Assembly (NCBI RefSeq): GCF_963855985.1
Contig: NC_087118.1
Span: forward strand, 10,560,501 to 10,624,500
Reading direction: 5' to 3'
Origin: Ostrinia nubilalis
Taxonomy: Eukaryota > Arthropoda > Insecta > Lepidoptera > Crambidae
Length of the DNA: 64,000 nt
The notes under the pieces are model-generated. The model made no database searches, had not been told where the DNA came from, and was given only the letters and a program-made list of their open reading frames with translations. Shown piece by piece: positions 42,820 through 53,503 of the stretch (within the stretch, counting starts at the first letter, position 1; each line of letters starts with the position of its first letter). Made by a program: the position numbers and the translations under genes.

Positions 42820-42821
42820 TA
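42817..42821 (-). promoter_or_regulatory. TAATG stop-start overlap
   Basis: On the minus strand the ORF1 stop TAA and ORF2 start ATG share bases. A UAAUG overlap is known to allow termination-reinitiation for ORF2 in the silkworm LINE SART1. Use here is inferred from the same arrangement. Confidence 0.7.
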
Positions 42822-44279
42822 CGGAGCGTGGAAAGAGGAGATAGCGTAGCAAAAGTCTACGTGTTCGGCGAGGATAGATAACCTATCCATGATGTTGCCT
42901 TCGCCATTAGTCGCGCGCAGTTTTGCGGCGATCACAAACATCTCGCCGATATTAATTTGGCCAAAGAAGTCTCTGACCAACTTAATGTCAGCCGCAGGTG
43001 AATGTGAAGGCTGGGGCATGGCCTGAGGGGCTGGGACTTTGTGGGCTGGTGCCTTAGGGGCAGGGGGACTTGGGTTAGGCGCCTGTTGGGTAGGTGCCTT
43101 TGGCGTAGCCTTAGGGGCTGGGTGGGGTTGAGGAGCCTGCTGGAGCGCGGGTGGGGCCACAGCTGTTTGGGTGGGTGTGGGAGTAAGGCTGGCAGCCTGG
43201 GTGTAGGCCAGAGGCCTAGCCCAAGCATTGGGCCTGTTGGGGCGGAGGCTAGGAGCCTCACTTGCTACCGCAAAGTTGCGAGTAGCATTGATCTGCCTGG
43301 GGGCAGAGGGGATGGGGGCACGCGGCTGAGTGCGTGGAGCCCGGGGACAACCGCGATAATTCGCAGGATGACCCTGGCTACCACACAGTATGCAGCTCGG
43401 TGGTTCGGTGGCTGTGGCCTTGTCACGGACACAGTCGGCTGTGCCGTGATCGCCTAGGCACTTGACGCACCTAGGACGGGCGTGACAATTACGGGCAGCG
43501 TGCCCGTAATGTTGACAGCGGTGGCACTGGCCGGGAGCGCCGCGCTTTCGGGGTGGCTCAACTTTGAGCCCGGAGATGAAGCAAACCGATTTCAAGTTGA
43601 AAATCGATTTCGCTTCGTCGGAATAGTCCAAGACTACTTGGACAAGGTCAAAAGGTTCACGTGTACGAGTCCTGTACAGACGATGAACCTGTTTGACGGG
43701 GAAGTTTTGGGCCTTGAGGTCGGCCAAGATGGAGGCGGAGTCTAGCTCCTTGGGAATGCCACGGATAACAACCCGCAGCTCCCTTTCCTCCTCGCGGGGG
43801 AAAGTATGATAACCGATACGGTTCTCATCTAGGAACCGCGTTAGGGCTCGGTGCTCGTCGGAGGTGGACAAGGACACCTTAATGCCTACATTGCACGACT
43901 TAGCGTGCGAGAAGTTGATGTGGCGCTCCTTGAGCGCGCCGGAAATCTTGTTCCAGGACGCCTTGTCCTGGACAAAGACTGGGGGGACTCTGGCAGTCCG
44001 CCCGGTGCTCGACTGCGAGCCGGAGGGTTGGGAGGATTGCGAGGGCTGAGAGAGGCCCGAGTTGGCCTTCAGCGCCTTCGCAGGGGGGGAAGGAGGGGGA
44101 GAGGCCGCGGATTTGCGGGTCCTCTTTGAACGACTGACAGTGGTGAAGCCACTGTCATCGGCGTCCGAGACATAGTCACATTCCATGTCCCTACTGGGAG
44201 CATGGGATTGGTGCTCTATGGTAAGAGAGTGCTCGTTAGTGAGCGGAATTGGTAGCGGGGCCGAGTTAGGATCGCACAT
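42819..44279 (-). CDS. Jockey ORF1 (gag-like, zinc knuckles)
   Basis: 486 codons from ATG at 44279. It has an acidic/Ser-rich N-terminus, an RRM-like middle (REERELRVVIRGIPKEL region, about 165-250) and three CCHC knuckles at about 260-325 (CHRCQHYGHAARNC, CVKCLGDHGTADC, CILCGSQGHPANYRGC). A Pro/Ala/Gln-rich stretch and a short C-terminus follow. Such proteins bind the element RNA. The TAA stop overlaps the ORF2 ATG as TAATG. Confidence 0.93.
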   Translation of the reverse strand: MCDPNSAPLPIPLTNEHSLTIEHQSHAPSRDMECDYVSDADDSGFTTVSRSKRTRKSAASPPPSPPAKALKANSGLSQPSQSSQPSGSQSSTGRTARVPPVFVQDKASWNKISGALKERHINFSHAKSCNVGIKVSLSTSDEHRALTRFLDENRIGYHTFPREEERELRVVIRGIPKELDSASILADLKAQNFPVKQVHRLYRTRTREPFDLVQVVLDYSDEAKSIFNLKSVCFISGLKVEPPRKRGAPGQCHRCQHYGHAARNCHARPRCVKCLGDHGTADCVRDKATATEPPSCILCGSQGHPANYRGCPRAPRTQPRAPIPSAPRQINATRNFAVASEAPSLRPNRPNAWARPLAYTQAASLTPTPTQTAVAPPALQQAPQPHPAPKATPKAPTQQAPNPSPPAPKAPAHKVPAPQAMPQPSHSPAADIKLVRDFFGQINIGEMFVIAAKLRATNGEGNIMDRLSILAEHVDFCYAISSFHAP

Positions 44280-45337
44280 GGCGTCCTCGGGACATGATGG
44301 GGAAGCAGGCTCCTCATGGATGGAGCTTGCGAGGGTCTTTGCCCGTATGTGGGCTTTAAACCCGGAGGAACTTTAGGAGTTCCTCCGTGTCCATGGCATG
44401 GAGTTGAGATTCGCGACCCGTGAATCTACGCCGGTTCGCAAGTCGCAACCACCGAGAAGAGCCGGCAAGAAACTCTGTGGTTATAGCGGTGTGTAAGTCC
44501 CGCACAGTCGGTGTAAACCGTGCGGGGTGAGTGGGAAAAGTGTGCCCTAACCAATGTAACTACGCCGCAACGTAGCAACGCCGCGACGTAGGGTGAGTAC
44601 CTACTCCTAGCAGTCCTTCAGGAGGGCCCCGGTCGCAAAAACAACCAGGGATACGCTCCTTCAGGGATGGAAAGTAGGGAGGGGTAGGGGGGGGTCACGC
44701 CCGGCAGTGAAAAGACTGTGAAACCGAGTGTCTCAAGGGCGAGGAGGAACGCCTCACCCTCTCAAACGTGCCTTCCAGGAGGCCAAGGTTCACAGCCTAA
44801 TATACCGGCGGCGGCAGGAAATTTCAGCGCCTTGAAAAAGGCACTGTCGGTCGCTCCCAATCGAACCGAACCGCCTTTAGAAAGGCGTTTAACTACGCTT
44901 GTTCGTTATCACCGTTAGGTATCCCAAGCGCAGCCGCGGGCAAGCCACGTAATTGTGACAAAACACCACAGAAACAAGACTCGCAGAGCGAGGGCGATAA
45001 GCTCGAGGAACTCGGAGCGCAGCGCATGCGAGCGGGCGGGCGAGGCGGAGCGCACGTCCGTACCGTGCGAGCGATGCGAAGCGATGCCCCGACTACGGTC
45101 GTGCTCGTTCTTTTATACAGCCATCCCCACCCAAACCGGCTAGCAGGTAGCGCCCGACCTGTCTCGGTACGGTCAATACAACTCCTTTTACTTACTGCAA
45201 ACTATTTTATAGCATAACTAGACATTTACAATAAATCAAATTATAATTTATTACATTTAAAATTAATGTTGTTATTATTATTTGGTTTTATTAAAATGAT
45301 TACTAAGTAATTACATGACAATCAATATTCTACGACA

Positions 45338-46601
45338 GATACATACTCGGAGACAGGAACTATACTTATCGATTTCTCATCTTGAATCTTGGGAATTGGA
45401 ATGACTTTCAGAAGCTCGTAGCTGTCTCTGCTGATGAGCGGGATTCTAATTTCAAAGATGAGATAATCTTCCAGCATCCGTGCTCTTATCTTGAGAAGAT
45501 TGTATATTTTGCGTAAGTCCGAATGGACGTTTTCTATGGGTAGAGTTACATCTTTTGGTAGCTGACTGGAGACCGTGCTTAATTCTTCCATCAGTCTGTT
45601 GTTCTAGAGTCATCAAGTGTAAGTTGAAACGATTTTGATGGATGTCGGTAATTGTATCCAATAAATTGTTTTGTAGGTTTTTTAAACTGGCAAGCATATT
45701 GCTTGCTATAATCGCCCCTATAGCAAAGTTATTTAGGATCATATTGCCTTCTGTTGCGCCTTTCAACTGGTTTATGACCTTTTCTAAGGAATTTATGTGT
45801 TGATTTAATGTTTTGTGTTGTTGGTTAATTATATCTTCCGTTCGTTTCAATAGATTATTTTCTGCTTCTACTATAGACGTTTGATTCTTCCATAGCTGAA
45901 TCATATGTTTTTGATTGTTTTGTAGTAAGCTGATATCTCTCTTGTATTGTTCGGCGAATCTTTCATCTAATACGCCGAATAGGTCACTTGCAATGGATCC
46001 AATGGCATTGATAAGGCCCCGGCGCTTACGTCGCTGTGTTGGCTGCGTGGTGATTTGTCGGCTCAGCAACAGCTGATCGTAGTACTCAAGTTCATCGCGG
46101 CCGTGGCGTAATTGGAGTAGGACTGCATGACACAATGCTTGATCGTGTAATGACGAACATGTTTTATCTAAGTTTTCTAGGTAGGTATTTAGAGCTGTAA
46201 TGCCCTGTTCATAAGGTTCCATGTTGTAATATACGATGAGTTTCATCTTTTATTAGTTGCATGTTTGAAATCTTGTCAAAATATAGGCCTTGATTTTCTC
46301 GAAATTTTGTAATATTCACTTTGCTTTCTGCTCCCGTCATAAGTGTCATAAATAGTAAACATGCTGCTAGTATTGATGACGTAGTGTGTTTTCTCGTTGG
46401 TGTCTTGTTTGTTGTTTGTTTAGGTTCTTGCTTTCTAGTGTTTTTGATTTCGTTTTGTTGTTCGTGGTTGTCGTTCTCTTGCTGTTTTATTAATCTTGCT
46501 ACTTTCGTTACAGGGCGTTTAATGAGCCCACTTTTTGTTTTCAGTGTAACTACTCGCACGTAACCGTCTTGTCCTGGATGAAGTTCAACGACTCTGCCCA
46601 T
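45338..46601 (-). pseudogene. BEL1 env N-terminal half (F-type fusion subunit)
   Basis: The frame at 46601-46209 runs from the pol C-terminal tail without a stop into a hydrophobic signal-like stretch (SSILAACLLFMTLMTG) and an N-terminal env part. After a frameshift the frame at 46246-45452 holds a furin-type site RRKRRG followed directly by an Ala/Gly/Ile-rich segment of the fusion-peptide kind and a long heptad region with many Gln/Asn. A further shift leads to 45591-45338, where element E interrupts the gene. The basic site plus fusion segment is diagnostic for baculovirus F / gypsy-Env-type proteins. The gene is broken at several points and cannot make a full product. Confidence 0.78.
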
Positions 46602-47476
46602 GATCCACTTGCCTGGAATCGTCGTCTTGAATGATCACCACGTCATTTAGATTTATGTTTTCAGATGGTTGTGTCCATTTGCTTCTTGACGATAATTGAG
46701 TCAGATATTCGGAGCGCCACCGCTTCCAAATGTCTTGATATATTTTTTGAGTTAGTTGCCATCTTGTTGTCATGTCTCTTTCCGTTTCGACTATTGTTAA
46801 GAGAGGCCCGCCGGTTAGGAAATGTGCCGGTGTTAGGAAGTCCAGGTTATCTGGGTCTTCTGATAAGGCGCATAGAGGTCTTGAGTTTAAGCAGGCTTCT
46901 ATTTGGGTCAACAAAGTATAGAATTCTTCAAAGGTGAGTTTCTGTTCGCCTACTACACGTTCAAAATGGTATTTGAAGCTTTTGACTGCGGCTTCAAATA
47001 ATCCCCCTCCTGATGGCCAGGACGGGGCATTGAAATGCCACGTGATCTCCATGTCTGTTATCTCTTTCTTGAATTCTTCGTTGAATATTTGTATTATTTC
47101 TTGATATTCTTCTTGCAGTACTCTACTGGCGCCCACGAAGTTTCGCCCGTTGTCACTATACATGTGACCGCGCTGCCATCCTTCGAAGCGCAGCAATGAA
47201 TACGGAGGTGGTCAAATCTGACACTAACTCCAGGTGCACGGCCTTGGTTGCCATGCACACAAACACTGCCACATACGCCTTGGTTGTTTTAATTCCTCTG
47301 CCCTTGTTGGCTTTTATGAAGAAATGACCCGTAAAATCTACTCCTGTATGTTGGAATGGGCGCGATTGGTTGACTCTTGATTGAGGTAGGTCGCCCATTA
47401 TCTGCTCTTGTTTTCTTGGATTGTGTTTGTTACATACAATGTTAGTTTCCCATATTTTCTGGAATAACAATTTCAA
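46585..47476 (-). pseudogene. BEL1 integrase core and C-terminal domain
   Basis: The pieces 47476-47156 and 47196-46585 carry the integrase core: GVDFTG (first Asp), YSDNGRNFVG (second Asp) and the GGLFEAAVKS block with the Glu, then the NSRPL and HFLTGGPL blocks common in BEL integrases, and a C-terminal domain. One frameshift near 47170 and another near 46600 break it. The zinc-binding N-terminal domain is missing. Confidence 0.85.
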
Positions 47477-49978
47477 TTTCGTGGATATTGGGGTCAGCCA
47501 GCCTAGTGGATCGAATAATTTGGATATGTCTGATAAAAGTTTTCTTTTGCTATTGCTTGTATTATCTTCAATGTTCTCGATTGTTGTGTGAAAAATAAAT
47601 ACATCTTGTTCAGGGTTTCAACGCAGTCCCAGTGCTTTGGTAGATGTTGATGTTCATTGTTTGAAATCGTAGTTTTCTTGTTGTTCTAGTACTTGATCGT
47701 CTTGTAGTAATTCTTTGCAATTTGAGGTCTATTTTCTTAAGTTGAAGCCTCCTCGTAGAAGAAGTTGTTTCAAATCTTGTTTTAATTGTAACGCTGATTC
47801 TATTGAATGGGCCCCGTGAATTAAGTCGTCCATGTAAAAGCTTGTTTCTATTACATGAGCCGCTTCTTGGTGTGTGTCCCGTTCGTCCGCAGCCAACTGT
47901 CGTAACGTCATCATCGCGAGGAACGGCGCGGCCTTGGTGCCGTACGTCACTGTACACAGCTCGTATTCGCGTAGTACGTCACGTGGAGAGTCTCGCCAGA
48001 GAATTTTTTGGTATTTGAGGTCTTCAGGGTGAACCATAATCTGTCGAAACATTTTCTCAATGTCGGCAGTAAGAGCAATCGGGTATTGTCGCCACTTTAA
48101 GATAAGTTCAAATAGGTCGTTTTGAAGATTAGGGCCTTTATGCATGTAATCATTTAGGCTTTTTCCATTTGTAGTAGCTTGAGATGCATTAAATACCACA
48201 CGAAGTGACGTAGTTGTTGAGTCACGAATAATGCAATGGTGTGGTAAAAAATACTCTTGTGTTGATTTGTCCGATGCAAGTTTCATGTGACCTAGTTCTT
48301 GGTATTCGTCCATGAATGACTTGTATTTGCTGGCGATTTGAGTATTATTATAAAATTTCTTTTCTAGTTGTAGGAACTGCGCTGTTGCTTTTCGTTTTGA
48401 ATCTCCCATCTCGTTGATGTTGTTTTTGAAGGGTAGTCGAACTTGATATCTTCCATCTTTCAATCTTGTTGTTGTAGTCGTATATATATCCATGCATTCT
48501 TGATCTTCTGAAGATAGGTTTGGCTGATGGTCTGGTAAATCTTCTATTTGCCAGAATCTTTGTATGTCTTCTATTTTATTTAATACGATATTGCATTGTA
48601 ATGTTTGTATCTTGCCATATAATATCCAACCGAGTAAGGTTTGTTGTGCCACCGGTCTATCATTGTCTACTTTTCGTATTCCTTCCAGTAAAATGTGTGA
48701 GTATACATCAGCTCCCAACAGGATATCGATAGGGCGACTGATGTGAAATTCGGGATCGGCTAGTTGTAGATTGTCCAAATAACTTAACTCTGGTTTAGTA
48801 AATGTACAATTCGGCAAGTCTCTTGTAAATTTTTTCATGATGAAGACTTCTGTTCTAAACTTGTAGTTTTCTGTTGTAGATGAACAATGTATATTTAATT
48901 TTCCTTTACACGTAGTGTCTTTCGTGCCGACTCCAGTTATAATTCCACTGCATTGTTGGCGCGGCAGTCCTAACTGCTGTGCCGCATTTTCAGTGATGAT
49001 GGAAATTTGGGAACCGGGACCGATTAGGGCTCTCATGTTTTTAAATATTCCATCAATTCCTTCAACCTTGATTACAGCTGTGGCAAGAAGTATTTCCGGC
49101 GCTTCACGTTGACCAGACACGTGCGAACTTGATTTTCGCTGACTTGATTCAGTTGCGGCGGACTTCATTGTCACGTTCGGCTTCGGGTGATTGAACTTTG
49201 AATATGCGTCATGTAATAATGTATTGTGACACTCGTTGCATTCTCTGCATCGCTTATTTAATGCACTAATTCCATGATGACGTTTAAGACAATTTATGCA
49301 AATATTATTTCTAGAAACTACTTGTTTTCTTTGTTGCGGGTTCATCTCTTGAAATGTCTTGCAGTAGTAGATCCCATGGTCGGTACTCTCACATGATGGA
49401 CATTTCAATTTGGTGTTTGATGAAAAATTATTTGATTGCGTAACAGTCTTGTTTGTAGAGTAATATTGTTTGTTATAATTAGGTTTCTCTTGATAGTGTC
49501 TGCCCTGAGTTGGGCCGTTTGTTGAGCTTGTTTTTTGGGTCATGCCTTCTTGTTTACGACGCGCTGACTCCATTGTGGTAAACTTGTGTTCTAAAAATTC
49601 CAGGAATTCGGCAATTATTGGCAGTTCTCTCGGCTGTTTTAAGGAGCTCATATACTCTTTATGTGTTTCAGCGTCTAATTTCTGAGATAAGATGTGAACA
49701 ATTATGGGGTCCCATGTGCTTATGTCAACTCCCATGTTACTTATAGCATTCAGACACTCCATTGTTACATCATGAATGCGTTTGATGTGGCTTGAAGTTG
49801 GTTGTATTATGTTGGGAATATTCATAATAGTATTCATGTATGATGTAAATATTAGCTTCTTGTTGTTGTAGCGATGACTAATTATTTCCCAGCATGTTGT
49901 GTAATTTTCTGAGCTGATTTGCAGGTGTTGTATCAGGCGTTCAGGTTCACCTCTGAGTTTACTCTTGAGAAACTGCAT
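47477..49978 (-). pseudogene. BEL1 gag end, protease and reverse transcriptase
   Basis: The frame at 49978-47729 continues gag. It has zinc-knuckle-like Cys/His motifs (CPSCESTDHGIYYC, CINCLKRHHG), then the protease region where the active-site triplet reads GPG instead of DSG (RALIGPGSQ), then an RT with SLRVVFNAS, ADIEKMFRQI and the catalytic YMDD. After 47729 the frame is lost. RNase H and the integrase zinc domain are absent between about 47480 and 47730, where coding jumps from DPLGWLTPI to integrase. The missing catalytic Asp alone would inactivate the protease. Confidence 0.85.
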
Positions 49979-50054
49979 TTTTTGGGCGTTTGACAGGGAT
50001 GGGTTGTTGTGGACAGCTTCACAGAACAGATCCTTGAATGATACCCATCTTCTA

Positions 50055-51162
50055 TACAGTGTGAGTCACGTTAAAGTGTACATATGAAAATAGATGAAAC
50101 TAGACCTAATTTTATCGACAAAAAAGAGGTCAAAAATTTTTTGAGATTTTTTTTAAATTTTTTATAGAATTTGTTTTCTTCCAATTACTTATTGTAAAAA
50201 AAACGTAATTACTTTTAAACTAAGCGGTATATCCTGATAAAATAAAAACAGAAATAATGCTAAATAACAGACAACACTGAAAAAATACATAAAATACTCA
50301 GAAAATGCCAACAAATAATAAAAAATGATACTTTTTGAAAAAAATCTTCTTAAAAATTCGTATTTTTTTGGTTATTTGATAAATTTCTCAAAAAAATGCC
50401 CCTATAATAGGTGGTTTTTATTACTTTGTATTATTTTCTATCGTATTATCTTTGTAAAACCAAAAATCGCATGTCTCTATCCCTATCACAACATTTGCTA
50501 TGATCGTTTGAACAAAGGCCTGCCACAACATTATTCTCCGCTACAGGTGGAGACAATTTTAATTGTAACTAAAATGCTTATTTTACTTTGAAATCTTTTG
50601 TTTTTATTTGAAATCTAACTTGTCTTTATCAAAATTACAAATCTAGAGCTATTTTCAGTTTCGTTGTTAACGAAGCGTTGAATGGCGCGCCCGGAGAGGC
50701 TTAGTTCAAACGATCATTGCAAACGTTGTGATAGGGATAGAGACATGCGATTTTTGGTTTTACGAAGGTAATACGATAGAGAATAATACAAAGTAATAAA
50801 AACCTCCGGTTATAAGGGCATTTTTTGGAGAAATTTATCAAATAACCAAAAAAACACGAATTTTCAAGCAGATTTTTTTTAACGAGTATAATTTTTTATT
50901 ATTTGTTGGCCTTTTTTGTGTATTTTATGTATTTTTTTAGTATCGCCTGTTATTTAGCATTATTACTGTTTTTATTTTATCAGGATATACCGCTTAGTTT
51001 AAAAGTTATTACGTTTTCTTTACAATAAGTAATTGGAAGAAAAAAAATTCAATAAAAAATTAAAAAAAAATCTCAAAAAATTTTTGACCTCTTTTTTGTC
51101 GATAAAAATAGCTCTAGTTTCATCTATTTTCATATGTACACTTTAACGTGACTCACACTGTA
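50055..51162. mobile_element. foldback TE1 (~460-bp arms, TA flanks)
   Basis: Ends TACAGTGTGAGTCACG and reverse complement, TA on both sides (50053-50054, 51163-51164). Nearly the whole element is an inverted repeat. No transposase. Confidence 0.88.
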
Positions 51163-51164
51163 TA

Positions 51165-51938
51165 TACAGTGTGTCCGGGCATGTAGTGATCAAACTTTAA
51201 GGGCGTAATCTATGGACAATTTTATCGGTGAAAATTCTTCAAATTTAGGGCTTGACCCATTTCCCGCAAAATTACAAGGATTTAAGTTTTGAATTTTAAG
51301 TTTTCTCCTCTTCCTTCAAAAACAAGTGATAGCGTGGGTAGCTTAACACTAATGAGCAAAAATTTGATATTTCGGTTTCCATAGTAATCGGAATAGGTTG
51401 TGTGATTCTTTCATGCAGTGCATTTTCGCATGTCGCGTGCGCTATGGAAACCGCTGGGTAGGGGTATCTTTGTTCAACAATTACGTCGAAACTAATAGAC
51501 GTAGACTAATAAATTTACATTCGTTTTGTAGAATAGCTCAAATACTAATAATACAATGCAAATAAAACATACCTTAACGACCTGGTTTTTCTTGTGTTGG
51601 AAAATAACTGAAAAAGAAGTGAAAAAAGTTATGTTTTTTTCTAATTAAATCCATTCTTACTCCCTTAAAATGTATGAAACTTGTTTCCGTTTTCTACTTC
51701 TACTAATAGATAATTTTATTGGCTATCGCATGATATAAAATATTTACTTATTAATGTTAAGTTACCCACGTTTTCACTTGTTTTTGAAGGAAGAGGTGAA
51801 AACTAAAAATTAAAAACTTAAATCCTCGTAATTTTGCGAGAAATGGGTCAAGCCCCAAATTTGAAGTATTTTCATCGATAAAATTGTCCATAGATTACGC
51901 CCTTAAAGTTTGATCACTACATGCCCGGACACACTGTA
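51165..51938. mobile_element. foldback TE2 (~180-bp arms, TA flanks) with exon-like core
   Basis: Ends TACAGTGTGTCCGGGCATG and reverse complement, TA flanks (51163-51164, 51939-51940). TE1 and TE2 share the TA between them. The interior holds, on the minus strand, the same 35-nt exon-like block (51573-51607) with AG and GTATGT borders as the fragment at 16915-16949. Confidence 0.88.
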
Positions 51939-52180
51939 TAAAAGAAAGTCGTGTTAGTTACACCACTTATAACTCAAGAACGGCTGAACCGATTTAGCTG
52001 AAAATTGTCAGGGAGGTAGTTTAGAGCCAGGAGAAGGACATAGGATACTTTTTATCCCGTTCGACAGCATTCCCGTGTGACTTGACATGAAACGTTAGTC
52101 ACTATAAAACGTGGTATAACAAAAAAGAATCAGACTTGGAATAACAAACCACGCGGGCAAAGCCGCGGGCGGAAAGCTAG

Positions 52181-52939
52181 TTGTTGATAATTTCCAGTGT
52201 AAATAGGAATATCCAGCTGTGGCGTGATTTTGTCTCGATGAGATACGGACCATAACTTGCTGTTGATAGATCTCTTGATAGCGTTGTATGACTCTTCTTG
52301 TTCTGTGAATACGTTTTCATAACGTAAGTCCGATCCATCTAGTTCAGAATCTATTTCCCAATGAAGTTTATCTATTGTTTGCCATCGGTTTTGTAAGGTT
52401 TTCAATATATCTTCAAATTCCCACTTGTCGTTGATCTTGTCTATGTTTATTTGAGAGATAGTGCGAGATAACGCCTTGAAGTTGCTAAATTGCTTTTTCA
52501 TCATCTCATCCAGCTTGCTGTTAGTGCCTTGCGATAATTGTTGTTCTTGTAGTTGAGTACTCCCAAACTTGTTGGCTCCAGATGCTGGTGTTGACGGTCC
52601 AGCCTTCGCCTCGGGTTGCTCTCTTGGTTTTTGAATTGTCATCGGAGTTGCTGGTTTGATTAAGATGTATTTTTGGAAGTAGTCTCTTGTTTCTTGATAA
52701 AATTTTTGAGTGTCTTCGTAATAGTTGCCAGTTAAATAGTCATGGTTACTATCTAAGGTCTGGCACAGCTTACTGTGGTTGTTTTGAAATTCACACCAAT
52801 AACGATCTAACGTATCAATGCGTCTCTTGATGTTTTCAGAAGTCTTTCGATCAGCGCCGTCTTTTTTGAAGTTGACCAATAGTTGTTTCATAGCATCTAT
52901 TAGTTGTTGTTGTGTTTCTAAACAGGCTTCGACGTCCAT
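52181..52939 (-). pseudogene. BEL1 gag N-terminal part
   Basis: ATG at 52939, about 253 codons of BEL coding before the Helitron. It is helical and Gln/Lys-rich, with a KINDKWEFEDILKTLQNRW stretch and a DKITPQLDIPIYTGNYQ block that is standard just before the BEL gag core. The rest of gag resumes at 50047 on the other side of the Helitron. Confidence 0.85.
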
Positions 52940-53503
52940 GTTTAGGTAGTTTAAACGTTACTTGTTGTTGAGTTTCAGTACTTGTTTTGATTGACTTGTT
53001 TTTCTTGTTTTGTTTGAGTTCTAACACTTGGCTTGACTTGTTTTTCTTGTTTTGGTTGAGTTCTAACACTTGGCTTGACTTGTTTTTCTTGTTTTGATTG
53101 AGTTCTAACACTTGGCTTGATTTGACTTGAGGTACGTACCGGTTTCTTGATTTGTAGCTCTTGGTAGCTTGAATGAAGCCGGACTTGGTTCCAGGCTCTT
53201 GTTGTATTATAGGACTTGGCTCCTAGTTCTTGTTTGGCAGGACTTGGTTCCTGTTTCTTGACTTGTATTGTAGGACTTGGTTCCTAGTTCTTGTTTGGCA
53301 GGACTTGGTTCCTGTTTCTAGACTTGTATTGTAGGACTTGGTTCCTAGTTAGTTTGTTCGTTTTTGGTGCTTCTGCAGTCCTCGTATGGTCTTTTATGCG
53401 CCTTCTCAACTCAACCGGTGAGACCCTCTTCCGGGAGGCCAGTGAGCCGATTCGCAACCACACAAAAACCACAAAAACACCAGTTTTGCTCGAAGGACCA
53501 CTA
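52940..53503 (-). repeat. BEL1 leader with minisatellites and primer site
   Basis: Three copies of a 42-bp unit (AGTTCTAACACTTGGCTTGA core, about 52985-53120) and three to four diverged copies of a GACTTGGTTCCTAGTTCTTG unit (53180-53350). Next to the 5' LTR the minus strand reads TAGTGGTCCTTCGAGC; TGGTCCTTC is a likely primer-binding site because BEL2 has the same TGGTCCTTC after its 5' LTR. Confidence 0.75.

Larger units (their letters stand above)
39529..45083 (-). mobile_element. full-length Jockey-clade LINE
   Basis: A 5555-bp minus-strand element with the 11-bp duplication ATGCCCCGACT (39518-39528, 45084-45094). It has an 804-bp 5' UTR (44280-45083), two intact ORFs that meet in a TAATG overlap, a 3' UTR of about 350 bp and only about five terminal A residues. 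It sits in the right LTR of element E, whose other LTR shows the empty target. The GC-rich sequence contrasts with its surroundings. It is apparently complete and possibly active. Confidence 0.93.
31996..45337 (-). mobile_element. LTR element E (438-bp LTRs, no pol recognised)
   Basis: TGTCG...CGACA-type LTRs and the 4-bp duplication GATA (31992-31995, 45338-45341) place it inside BEL1 env. The LTRs differ at four positions in 438, all transitions. A TATAAAAG on the minus strand near 32215 suggests minus orientation. TCAGAAGCGGGA next to the right LTR could be a Leu-tRNA-type primer site. The internal region, about 6.9 kb, holds minisatellites, two piggyBac-like elements and a LINE piece, but no gag or pol. 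It is probably a large non-autonomous element moved by a gypsy-type relative (inference). Confidence 0.85.
39334..45337 (-). repeat. element E right LTR with Jockey inserted
   Basis: 438 bp after removing the LINE and one copy of its 11-bp duplication, exactly the length of the left LTR. Confidence 0.93.
50048..52180 (+). mobile_element. Helitron in BEL1 gag, carrying TE1 and TE2
   Basis: It begins TCTTCTATA after an A (50047) and ends ...GGAAAGCTAG before a T (52181), with the hairpin CGCGGGCAAAGCCGCGGG just upstream. These are the classical limits for A|T insertion. BEL1 coding on both sides is in the same frame once it is removed. The right part (from about 51941) shows the typical stretch ACTCAAGAACGGCTGAACCG. 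It encodes nothing itself, and two TA-flanked foldbacks sit near its 5' end. Confidence 0.88.

Noticed and set aside
40833..44129. plus-strand proteins antisense to the Jockey ORFs
   Set aside because: Several open frames of 60-138 codons run opposite to ORF1/ORF2. They are GC-rich shadows without domains or independent support.
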